Shown piece by piece: positions 34,081 through 41,930 of a stretch of DNA of 64,000 nucleotides. Location of the stretch: positions 219,931 through 283,930 of the forward strand of contig JAUJOR010000002.1 of the NCBI GenBank assembly GCA_030447525.1, read 5' to 3'. Made by a program: the position numbers and the translations under genes. The DNA is from Chloroflexota bacterium (GTDB lineage: Bacteria > Chloroflexota > UBA11872 > UBA12225). Below the pieces are notes generated by a model. The model was not told where the DNA came from. It was given only the letters and a program-made list of their open reading frames with translations, and searched no databases. Numbering within the stretch: the stretch's first letter is position 1; the number at the start of each line of letters is the position of its first letter.

Positions 34081-35325
34081 ATGGAACGCGACCCTCTGGT
34101 GCGCGGCCTGCTGCTCCTCCTGGCGGCCATCAGCCTCATTTGGCTCTTTGGCTGGCTGTGGCAGGCGGTCACCCGGTTCTCAGACGTCCTGCTGCTGTTT
34201 TTTCTGGCCTGGCTGCTGGCCTTCGTGCTCGATCCGATGGCCCGCCAGCTTCAAGGCCTGAGCCTGCCACGCGTGGTGGCGGTGGGGACGGTCTACGGCG
34301 GCCTACTGGTGGTCGTCGCTGTAGTCAGTATTTCCGTTGTCCCCACGGCGGCGAATCAGCTCGTCCAGCTGGGGAACGGCCTTCCCGGACTGGCCAACGA
34401 GCTCCAGCTCCGGGCCGGGGAACTGCAGGACAACCTGGCGCGGCTGGGGGTCACCGAGGCACAGCTGGCGGACTTCTACCATGACCTGCTGGTTCGAGCC
34501 CAGATGCTGGGGGCGCGCTTGCTCACCAACGGCCTCAGCCTGGCCACGGCCATCCTCGGCACGCTACTCAACGTCACCATCGTCATCATCTTGTCCTTCT
34601 ACATCATGCTCGACGGGGAGCGCATCTCTCGACTGGCCATCGCTGCCCTCCCCCTGCGGTACCGCGTGGAAGCGGCGACGGCCCTGGAGCAGATCGACCG
34701 CACGTTCGGCGGGTTCATCCGCGGACAGCTGGTGCAGATGGCGATCTACGGGCTGGGCACGGCCGCCGTGATGGTCGCCGCCCATCTGCCCTACTACGTC
34801 GTCTTCAGCATCTTTGCCGGGGTGGCCATGATCATCCCCGTGATCGGCCCGTGGCTAGCCATGGGGCCGGTCCTGATCCTGGCCCTGACCGTCGCCCCAT
34901 CCACAGTGTGGTGGATCTTCCTGCTCCTGTTGGTGCTGCAATTCGTGGTCGTGAACCTGCTCATGCCCCGGATCATGGGGCAGAGCTTGGGACTGCACCC
35001 GTTGCTGGTCTTCGCTGCCGTACTGATTGGCAGCCGCATTGGCGGGACCTGGGGGGCCATCTTCGGCGTCCCGGCAGCGGCGATGCTCTACCTGCTGGTG
35101 CGGGCGTTTTACCAGCGGGTGCTGCTCCACATGCCCTTGTACCGTAAAGGGGCGCCCCTCTCCCCCGAGGCCCTCATCCCGTCGCCACCACCTGCGACCG
35201 AGCAGGACACCGGCCGCGGTGTGGACGTGCGGCCCCCGGCAGCAGCGCCAGCCGTGGCCGTCCAGCCCCTGCGTGCGGAGACGGGTCCTCCCTCCCCGGG
35301 GATGAGACGGAGACAGAGCGCCTGA
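34081..35325 (+). CDS. AI-2E/PerM family transporter
   Basis: 414 residues with about eight hydrophobic segments. The N-terminal pair (GLLLLLAAISLIWLFGWLW, DVLLLFFLAWLLAFVLDP), a central helical extracytoplasmic stretch (about 95-155), FGGFIRGQLVQMAIYGLG and VIPVIGPWLAMGPVLILAL are typical of the PF01594 family, which includes TqsA and Na+/H+ antiporter-like members. The substrate cannot be read. The tail after 360 is Pro/Ala-rich. Its stop overlaps the next start (TGATG), so it is coupled to the ABC exporter. Confidence 0.88.
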   Translation: MERDPLVRGLLLLLAAISLIWLFGWLWQAVTRFSDVLLLFFLAWLLAFVLDPMARQLQGLSLPRVVAVGTVYGGLLVVVAVVSISVVPTAANQLVQLGNGLPGLANELQLRAGELQDNLARLGVTEAQLADFYHDLLVRAQMLGARLLTNGLSLATAILGTLLNVTIVIILSFYIMLDGERISRLAIAALPLRYRVEAATALEQIDRTFGGFIRGQLVQMAIYGLGTAAVMVAAHLPYYVVFSIFAGVAMIIPVIGPWLAMGPVLILALTVAPSTVWWIFLLLLVLQFVVVNLLMPRIMGQSLGLHPLLVFAAVLIGSRIGGTWGAIFGVPAAAMLYLLVRAFYQRVLLHMPLYRKGAPLSPEALIPSPPPATEQDTGRGVDVRPPAAAPAVAVQPLRAETGPPSPGMRRRQSA

Positions 35326-37340
35326 TGAAGATCCTGTTACGTCTCCTGGGCTATGCCTATCGCTACCGCCTGTTCACCGTCCTGGCCTATCTGTGCCTGT
35401 TGGGGACGATTGGCTTTGGGCTGGTACAGCCGCTGATCATCCAACAGGTCATTGACCGTGGTATTGGGCAGCGTGACTCGCAGTTCTTGCTCCTGGCCGC
35501 CGTGCTCCTGGTGGTGGTGAACGTCGGGAGCAGCATCCTCAGCTTCGGTATGTCCTACCTCAACGAGTTTGTTTCTCAGCGCGTGGCGTATGACTTGAGG
35601 AACGCCCTCTACGATCATCTGCAACGTCTCTCGTCTGCCTATCACAATCGCTCCAAGACGGGGGAGCTGATGAGCCGGGTGACGTCGGACGTAGATAGCG
35701 CCCGCGTATTCACCGGCCAGGGTGTGCTGCAGATCGTGAACACGATGGTGCTGTACGTCGCCATTCTCGTCCTGATGTTCACCTTGCACTGGCGACTGGC
35801 CCTCCTCTCGCTGATCACGATGCCGTTCCTGGCCTTTACGGCCGTGCAGTATGGGACGCGCGTGCGGCCCCTGTTTAGCCGCATGCAGCGCCAGTGGGCC
35901 CAGCTCACGGCCGTGCTGCAGGAGAACATCACCGGGGTACGCGTGGTCAAGGCCTTTGCCCGGGAGGGGTTCGAGGTAGAGAAGTTCAAGCAGGAGAATC
36001 AAGTCTACCTCGAGCGCAACATCGCCGCCACGCGCCTGCAGGCCCTGGTCTATCCCCTGATGCTGTTCATCTCCAGCCTGGGGACGATCGGGATCATCTG
36101 GTACGGCGGGCAGGAGGTGATCGGGGGCGGACTCACCGTGGGCACCCTCCTGGCCTTTAACAGCTACCTGGGGAGGCTCTCCCAGCCGACGCGCATGCTC
36201 GGTTTCATTATCGGTTGGATCTCTCGAGCGACGGCCTCAGGGGAGCGGCTGTTCGAGATCCTGGACGCCCAGTCTCCGGTGCGGGAGCGCCCCGACGCCG
36301 TGCCCTTGCCCCCGGTCGAGGGACGTGTCGTCTTCGACCACGTCAGTTTCTCCTACAACGCCACAACCAATGCCACGTTGTCGGCCGCCGACGGCCCCGG
36401 GCAGCCGGTGATACAGCCGGTCGCCGAGCGCCTCACCGCAAGGGGATTCGCCGCCCCCCGGCCCCAGGATGGCGCCGGCCGCAGTTTGGAGGACCCGGCA
36501 GGCGGGAGAATGGGGGGGCGCGTCCTGCACGATGTCTCGTTCGTGGCCGAGCCCGACGAAGTTGTGGCTTTGATCGGCCATACCGGGGCAGGCAAGACCA
36601 GCATCGTCTCGCTCATCCCGCGCTTCTACGACGTTGAGGAGGGGGCGGTGCGCGTCGACGGCCATGATGTGCGCGACGTCCAGCTCCAGAGCCTGCGCCG
36701 CCAGGTGGGCATGGTGATGCAGGAGTCGCTCCTGTTCTCGGCCACGGTGGCGGAGAACATCGCCTATGGCGCCCCGGACGCGTCCATTGAGCGCATCGAG
36801 CGCGCCGCCCGGGCGGCCCAGGCCTACGAGTTCATCAGGGATCTGCCGGAAGGCTTCGAGACGAAGGTGGGCGAGCGCGGGGTGACCCTGTCTGGCGGGC
36901 AGCGCCAGCGCCTGGCCATCGCCCGCGCCCTGCTCATCGATCCCCGCATCCTGATCCTGGACGACGCCACGGCCAGCGTGGACATGCGCACCGAGTTCCA
37001 GATTCAGCAGGCGCTGCAGGGGCTGATGAAGGGCCGCACGACGTTTGTCATCGCCCAGCGTCTGAGCACCATCAAGCAGGCCGACCAGATCCTCGTCCTC
37101 GATCATGGGCGAGTCGTACAGCGCGGACGGCACGATTCCCTGATGGCCGTTGCCGGCCCCTACCGTGACATCTACGACCTGCAGCTCCGCGACCAGGAGG
37201 AGGTGATGCGGGACATGTCCGGCGCCAGGCAGGTAAACGGCGGCGGGCAGTCGGTCCCGGCCGCTACCTTATCCGCGGGCGCTCCGGTCGTCTCGTCTCT
37301 CCAGGGCCGGCAAGCACAGGTGGGCGATACACCAAGATGA
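35325..37340 (+). CDS. ABC exporter half-transporter, degenerate-site subunit
   Basis: 671 residues: a six-helix type I exporter membrane domain (about 1-310) and a nucleotide-binding domain. Walker A GHTGAGKT (about 419), signature LSGGQ (about 522), Walker B LILDDATASVD (about 543). The catalytic Glu after Walker B is Asp, as in the degenerate-site partner of heterodimeric exporters. About 50 extra residues (about 346-398, Pro/Ala/Gly-rich) interrupt the NBD between FSYN and VLHDVSF, before Walker A. It overlaps the partner gene by ATGA. Substrate unknown; lipids or drugs are usual. Confidence 0.92.
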   Translation: MKILLRLLGYAYRYRLFTVLAYLCLLGTIGFGLVQPLIIQQVIDRGIGQRDSQFLLLAAVLLVVVNVGSSILSFGMSYLNEFVSQRVAYDLRNALYDHLQRLSSAYHNRSKTGELMSRVTSDVDSARVFTGQGVLQIVNTMVLYVAILVLMFTLHWRLALLSLITMPFLAFTAVQYGTRVRPLFSRMQRQWAQLTAVLQENITGVRVVKAFAREGFEVEKFKQENQVYLERNIAATRLQALVYPLMLFISSLGTIGIIWYGGQEVIGGGLTVGTLLAFNSYLGRLSQPTRMLGFIIGWISRATASGERLFEILDAQSPVRERPDAVPLPPVEGRVVFDHVSFSYNATTNATLSAADGPGQPVIQPVAERLTARGFAAPRPQDGAGRSLEDPAGGRMGGRVLHDVSFVAEPDEVVALIGHTGAGKTSIVSLIPRFYDVEEGAVRVDGHDVRDVQLQSLRRQVGMVMQESLLFSATVAENIAYGAPDASIERIERAARAAQAYEFIRDLPEGFETKVGERGVTLSGGQRQRLAIARALLIDPRILILDDATASVDMRTEFQIQQALQGLMKGRTTFVIAQRLSTIKQADQILVLDHGRVVQRGRHDSLMAVAGPYRDIYDLQLRDQEEVMRDMSGARQVNGGGQSVPAATLSAGAPVVSSLQGRQAQVGDTPR

Positions 37341-39286
37341 GCGAGCAACGTGCGCGACCGGCAACCCAGCCGGGGCCCGAGTCAGCGCCCCAGAAGAAGA
37401 TTGAAAGGCCCGACGAAGAGGAAGAGGTCTTCGGCAAAGCCTACGACCCCCGGATCGTGCGCCGTACCTCCGCCTACGTGCGGCCGTACCGCCGGCACAT
37501 GGCTTGGGCGGTGCTGCTGATGATCTGTATCGCCGCCTCCAATCTGGTCCAGCCTTTCCTGATCAAAATGGCCATCGACGAGGCCATCACCCGGGCCGAC
37601 GTCAGGCTGCTCACCCTCACCGCCGTGGCCTTCGTCCTCAGCGCCCTGGTCAGCTGGCTGGCTACTTACGGGCAGAGCTACATCATGAGCTGGGTGGGGC
37701 AGAGCGTCTTGTTCTCCATGCGCCGCCAGCTCTTCGAACATCTACAGAAGCTCTCGTTCAATTTCTACGATCGTATGGAGGCGGGGCGGATCATGTCCCG
37801 CATGACCGGCGACGTGAATGCGTTGAACGAGTTCTTGACCAGCGGGATCGTCGCCATTGCCAGCGACCTCTTCGTCCTGATCGGCATCGTCGTGATCATG
37901 TTCGCCTTGAACTGGCAGCTGGCGGCCCTGACCCTGACCGTCGTCCCGGTGATCGCCGTTGCCACCCACCTGTACCGCAAGCGGTCGCGGCAGATGTACC
38001 GGGAGGTGCGGACGCAAAACGCCATCGTCACCGGATACCTGGCCGAGAACATCTCCGGGGTGCGGGTGGTGCAGGCCTTTGCCCGCGAGGACGTCAACCT
38101 ACGGCAGTTCGATGTGGTGAACCGGGAGAACCTGCGCCGCCTGCTCCGGGCGGCGGCGTTCTCCGCCGGCTTCGGCCCGGTGATTACGTTCGTCAGCACC
38201 GTGGCCACCGTGGTGGTCATCTGGTACGGGGGTCAGAAGGTGCTGCAGGGGGTCTTGACTATCGGCTCCCTCTACGCCTTCCTGGCCTATGTAGGGCGCT
38301 TCTTCGAGCCCATCAACGACCTTTCCGCCCGCTACAACAGCATGCAGGCGGCCATGGCCGGGGGAGAGCGAGTCTTCGAGCTCCTGGACACCCCTGCGGC
38401 CGTGCAGGACAAGCCGGGGGCTTACCCCCTACCCCCGATCCAGGGCCACGTGATCTTCGACGACGTGGTCTTCGAGTACGTCCCCGACCGCCCCGTGCTA
38501 CGGGGTGTCTCCCTGGAGGCGCAACCCGGCGATGTCATGGCCCTCGTCGGCCACACCGGGGCAGGGAAAAGCTCTATCATCAACATCCTGCTGCGCTTCT
38601 ACGACATCAAAGATGGGTCGATCACGATTGACGGTCATGACATCCGCGAGGTGACCACGGAGAGCCTGCGCCGGCAGGTGGGCCTGGTGCTGCAGGAGCC
38701 GTTTCTGTTCTCCGGGAGCCTCCGCGACAATATCCGCTATGGCAAGCTGGACGCCAGCGAAGAGCAAGTTGTTGCCGCGGCCAAGGCGGTAAATCTCCAC
38801 GACTTTATCGAGACGCTCCCCTTTGGCTATGACACGGAGGTCCAGGAGCGAGGCACCACCCTCTCGCAGGGACAGCGCCAGCTCCTCTCCTTTGCCCGGG
38901 CCCTGATCGCCGATCCGCGGATCCTGATCCTGGATGAGGCGACGTCCTCCGTAGACACGGCAACCGAGAAGCTGATCCAGAGTGCGCTCGAGGTGCTGAT
39001 GCGCGGGCGGACGAGCTTCGTTATCGCCCATCGTCTCTCCACCATCAAGGCGGCCAAAGAGATCGTTGTCCTGCACCAGGGCGAGATCATCGAGCGGGGG
39101 ACGCACAACGAGTTGCTGACCCAGGAGGGCTACTACTACAGCCTGTACTCAATGCAGTTCCGGTACCAGGAGCTTGGTCTGGAGCACAACGTCTTCGGGG
39201 GCGACGATGAGGGCGCCGCCCGGCCGGAGCAGCCCCCGACCATCCCGCCCGTCCAGCTGGCGGCAACACCGTCGCCCGGAGCCTAG
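37337..39286 (+). CDS. ABC exporter half-transporter, catalytic-site subunit
   Basis: 649 residues with the same layout as its neighbour: membrane domain (about 50-340) and NBD. Walker A GHTGAGKS (about 405), signature LSQGQ (about 508, not LSGGQ), Walker B LILDEATSSVD (about 530) with the catalytic Glu intact. Degenerate features are thus divided between the subunits (Asp in one, LSQGQ in the other), so one composite ATP site would be degenerate and the other canonical, as in TM287/288 or BmrCD. Its stop overlaps the next gene (TAGTG). Confidence 0.93.
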   Translation: MSEQRARPATQPGPESAPQKKIERPDEEEEVFGKAYDPRIVRRTSAYVRPYRRHMAWAVLLMICIAASNLVQPFLIKMAIDEAITRADVRLLTLTAVAFVLSALVSWLATYGQSYIMSWVGQSVLFSMRRQLFEHLQKLSFNFYDRMEAGRIMSRMTGDVNALNEFLTSGIVAIASDLFVLIGIVVIMFALNWQLAALTLTVVPVIAVATHLYRKRSRQMYREVRTQNAIVTGYLAENISGVRVVQAFAREDVNLRQFDVVNRENLRRLLRAAAFSAGFGPVITFVSTVATVVVIWYGGQKVLQGVLTIGSLYAFLAYVGRFFEPINDLSARYNSMQAAMAGGERVFELLDTPAAVQDKPGAYPLPPIQGHVIFDDVVFEYVPDRPVLRGVSLEAQPGDVMALVGHTGAGKSSIINILLRFYDIKDGSITIDGHDIREVTTESLRRQVGLVLQEPFLFSGSLRDNIRYGKLDASEEQVVAAAKAVNLHDFIETLPFGYDTEVQERGTTLSQGQRQLLSFARALIADPRILILDEATSSVDTATEKLIQSALEVLMRGRTSFVIAHRLSTIKAAKEIVVLHQGEIIERGTHNELLTQEGYYYSLYSMQFRYQELGLEHNVFGGDDEGAARPEQPPTIPPVQLAATPSPGA

Positions 39287-40002
39287 TGGGCCGCTGCGCG
39301 ATCGCCTGGGGATTCCTGCTCGCCGCTGCCGGGGCGCTGCTAGGAGGAACGGCCCTCGGCAGCGCCCCGGCCACCCGGCCTGATGCCCCCAGCCCTGTCC
39401 CGCCTGGGGCTGCGGCCGGTGCAGTCGTATCCCAGCCGATGATCAAGCGGGCTCAGCTGCGCTATGCCACCACCCCCAGCACCGGCGTCTGGGCCGAGCT
39501 CGATCTGATCCTGGATAACCCCCTGGTGCTGAACGCCGAGCGGACGGTGGTGCGCCTGCCGGCCGGTGCAATGGAACGCTTCAGCGTCCGGGGGAGCGAG
39601 CCGGACCTCCTCGTTCCCCCGACGGCGGAGGCAGACGGACGCTAGGCCTTCGTCTTTCCGGCGCCCGTCGACCGATCCCAGAACTGGTACCGCATCTTTC
39701 TCGCGGTGAGGGGGTCGGCAGCCGCGGGTGGGACACCACTCCCGTTGCCCATTACTCTGGCCATTGAGGGCCCTGCGGGCCAGCCGCCGGCGAGTCGCCC
39801 GCCGGAAGTGCCCCCGGCACTGGCACGGCCGCGGTTCGGGGATCGCGAGGCTGACCCCTTTCTGGTGGTGCCGGAGGTGCTGGTAGGCTGGCTTCCGCGG
39901 CGATCAGACGTACTCCTCCCCCTGTTCATGGCCACGGCCGCGGCTCTGGTGACCGCTGTCGCCGGCGGCTCCCTGGCGGCGTTCTGGCTCCTGAGACGCT
40001 GA
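39286..40002 (+). pseudogene. Membrane-anchored protein interrupted by one in-frame amber codon
   Basis: A GTG overlapping the ABC gene stop begins a signal peptide (about 3-26) and a beta-rich domain of 119 codons ending in TAG (39643-39645). The same frame then runs on for another 119 codons (AFVFPAPVDRSQNWYRIFLA) to TGA at 40000-40002, ending with a C-terminal membrane helix (about residues 212-235) and Arg-Arg. No ribosome site precedes any start in the second half, and composition is continuous across the TAG. I infer one gene with a nonsense mutation or readthrough. TAG is used as an ordinary stop elsewhere in the window. Function unknown; the operon suggests an accessory to the exporter. 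Confidence 0.7.
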
Positions 40003-40224
40003 GCCGGTAGACTGAATAGCCACCGCCGCCAAGCCCCTGCCGCGTTCGTGCCACCATTGGGCATGAATCTTGCACGCGGTGGTGCACAGTCGTACCTGGA
40101 CCGGCTTCCGTGGGAGCCGACGGTGCGGGCCGGCCGTCACTCGCGGCCGGGCCGTTGCAGCGCAGGGAGAGAGGCGCTGGGCCGGCCCCCCAGACGGCAC
40201 CCGAGATCGAAGGGGTAGGTGGCA

Positions 40225-40599
40225 GTGAGCCGCATACTGATCGTGGACGACGACCCATACATTGTAGGCATGCTTTCAGAGGCCCTGACCGACGAGGGGT
40301 ACGAGGTCACGACCGCGACACAGAGCCTGCGTGCTTTTGATCGCGCCAAGGAGTCACAGCCTGACCTGATCCTGATGGACATCATGATGCCCTACCTGGA
40401 CGGTCTAGACCAGATCAAGCTCTTGTCACTCGACGAGGACTTGAAGGACATCCCCATCATCGTGATCACCGCCAAGACGAACGCCCTGGAAGGGGTAGGC
40501 GACCTGCGCGTCATGCGGATCGTGGACTACCTCTTCAAGCCGTTCGAGATCGTGGACTTGTTGGACAAGATCCAGGCCCACGTCCCGGCGCACCGCTGA
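40225..40599 (+). CDS. Single-domain response regulator (CheY-like)
   Basis: 124 residues, receiver domain only: VDDDPYIVGM acidic pair, phospho-acceptor Asp in LILMDIMMPYLDG, Thr/Lys positions in VITAKTN and YLFKPFE. It would transmit phosphate from an unlinked kinase by protein-protein contact. AAGGGG favours the GTG at 40225; an in-frame GTG at 40219 is the alternative. No kinase adjoins it. The 216 bases before it hold no gene. Confidence 0.9.
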   Translation: MSRILIVDDDPYIVGMLSEALTDEGYEVTTATQSLRAFDRAKESQPDLILMDIMMPYLDGLDQIKLLSLDEDLKDIPIIVITAKTNALEGVGDLRVMRIVDYLFKPFEIVDLLDKIQAHVPAHR

Positions 40600-40645
40600 G
40601 GGCTACCTCGTTCTGGCCAAGGACCGGCCAGGCCGGCGCCGGCCC

Positions 40646-40654
40646 TGATATACT
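40646..40654 (+). promoter_or_regulatory. Extended -10 promoter of tRNA-Arg
   Basis: TGATATACT (TGn plus TATACT) ends 30 bases before the mature tRNA 5' end. No -35 is evident. Confidence 0.5.
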
Positions 40655-40684
40655 CCGTGACGGCTGGACTGCAACGTTCGCCAT

Positions 40685-40757
40685 GCGCCCGTAGCTCAGG
40701 GGATAGAGCGCTTGCCTCCGGAGCAAGAGGCCGCAGGTTCAATTCCTGCCGGGCGTA
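40685..40757 (+). tRNA. tRNA-Arg(CCG)
   Basis: A full cloverleaf: acceptor GCGCCCG with CGGGCGT (first pair G-T), D arm GCTCAGGGGATAGAGC, anticodon stem CTTGC/GCAAG with loop CTCCGGA (anticodon CCG, reads CGG Arg codons), T arm GCAGG-TTCAATT-CCTGC and discriminator A. CCA is not encoded (CCC follows). It is a single tRNA gene. Confidence 0.96.
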
Positions 40758-40778
40758 CCCTGGCTGGCTAGAGCAGGT

Positions 40779-40842
40779 GCATCACGCGCCGCGGGGCCCG
40801 GCCCCGGGAGGGTTTAGCCTCGCCCGTCGGGGCGCGTGGTGC
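40779..40842 (+). ncRNA. Structured element just after tRNA-Arg (candidate RNA)
   Basis: A 12-bp outer stem, 40779-40790 with 40831-40842 (one G-T pair), encloses two hairpins: CGGGGC/GCCCCG (40792-40797, 40801-40806) and GAGG/CCTC (40808-40811, 40818-40821). It lies 22 bases after the tRNA and 108 before the HTH-MBL gene. No T-tract follows. It could be a co-transcribed small RNA, a 3' processing signal or a leader of the next gene. Confidence 0.4.
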
Positions 40843-40950
40843 GTGGCAAGCCGTAGCTCGAGCGTACCCCTACATCTATCGGCTTCCCTCTTCACCGCCG
40901 CGTGAGGGGCGAACAACGCCGACAGTCTGCGCGAGGAGCCGAGGAGCCCA

Positions 40951-41784
40951 GTGCCGGGTCTTGAAGACGAGCTTGGGGACGTGGTGAAGAAGGCCCGCTC
41001 GGGCCTGGGTCTCTCCATGGCCGACCTGGCGGCTCAAAGTGGCGTCACAGAGCGGGACATCCAGGGCGTCGAGGTGTACACGGCGCATCCAGGCGCGGCC
41101 GAGGTGCGGCGCCTGGCCCAGGCCCTGGGCCTGCGTCCAGATCAGCTATGGGAGCTGGCAGAGGACTCCTGGTCGGCGCCCGATGTCCCGTGGGAGATCG
41201 GCGCGACGTTCACCGTGGACTGCCTGACGAACGACTACCCGGAGCACTGTTACGTCGTGACCGCCCCGTCCGGCGAGTGCCTCATCGTCGATCCCGGGGA
41301 TGAGGCCGAGCGTGTCCTGCAGACGGCGACGCGGGACGGCCGGCGCCCAGTGGCGATCTTGATCACCCACCGTCACCAGGACCATACCGGGGCCGTCGTG
41401 CCGGTGCAAGGCGCCAGCGGTGCCCCGGTGTATGTCCAGGCCAGCGACGTCGAGGGGGTGGCCGGCGTGCCGGCCGCCGCCGTGCGGCCGGTGGATGGGG
41501 ACACAGACGTCATCGCCGGGCCGTTCCAGGTCCAGGTGCTGCACACGCCGGGGCATACCCCCGGGAGCGCCACCTTCGTCCTCCGAGCCGGCAACGCAAC
41601 GGCTGCCTTTTGTGGCGATACCGTGTTCGCCGGCTCAGCGGGCAACGCCAGGCACAGCTACAAGGCGCTGCTCCACTCCCTGCGCCAGAAACTGGCCGCG
41701 CTCCCGCCGCAGACGGTGCTGTACCCCGGCCATGGCCCGGCGACCACCCTGGCCAACGAGCTCGCACGCAACCCCTTCTTGTAG
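40951..41784 (+). CDS. Fusion of an XRE-type HTH domain to a metallo-beta-lactamase hydrolase
   Basis: 277 residues. Residues about 5-70 are an XRE/Cro-like HTH (VVKKARSGLGLSMADLAAQSG; RRLAQALGLRPDQLWEL). Residues about 85-277 are an MBL fold of the glyoxalase II-like type: THRHQDHTG (metal ligands H-x-H-x-D-H), VLHTPGHTPGSATF, FCGDTVFAGSAG and YPGHGP. The metal site looks complete, so it should be an active hydrolase, perhaps on a thioester or phosphodiester, that also binds DNA. GAGGAGCCGAGGAG precedes the GTG. The usual fold order of this pair is unfamiliar to me. Confidence 0.85.
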   Translation: MPGLEDELGDVVKKARSGLGLSMADLAAQSGVTERDIQGVEVYTAHPGAAEVRRLAQALGLRPDQLWELAEDSWSAPDVPWEIGATFTVDCLTNDYPEHCYVVTAPSGECLIVDPGDEAERVLQTATRDGRRPVAILITHRHQDHTGAVVPVQGASGAPVYVQASDVEGVAGVPAAAVRPVDGDTDVIAGPFQVQVLHTPGHTPGSATFVLRAGNATAAFCGDTVFAGSAGNARHSYKALLHSLRQKLAALPPQTVLYPGHGPATTLANELARNPFL

Positions 41785-41930
41785 GGCTCGCCTCTCTCCT
41801 TTGACGCACTCTCGGGGAGCAGGGGAGACGTTTCGCCCGTCGGTCGGGGCGGTGCGGCGGTTGTGCCTTGCCCGCTTCTGTGTCAGCCACAGGAGCGGAC
41901 ACGCCGGGGCTGCCTGCGTGCCGCCGGCGC

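Noticed and set aside
32499-34484. Long plus-strand open frame opposite the MutL-like gene
   Set aside because: Antisense to a convincing protein; composition is the shadow of GC-rich codons, and its end overlaps the real transporter gene.
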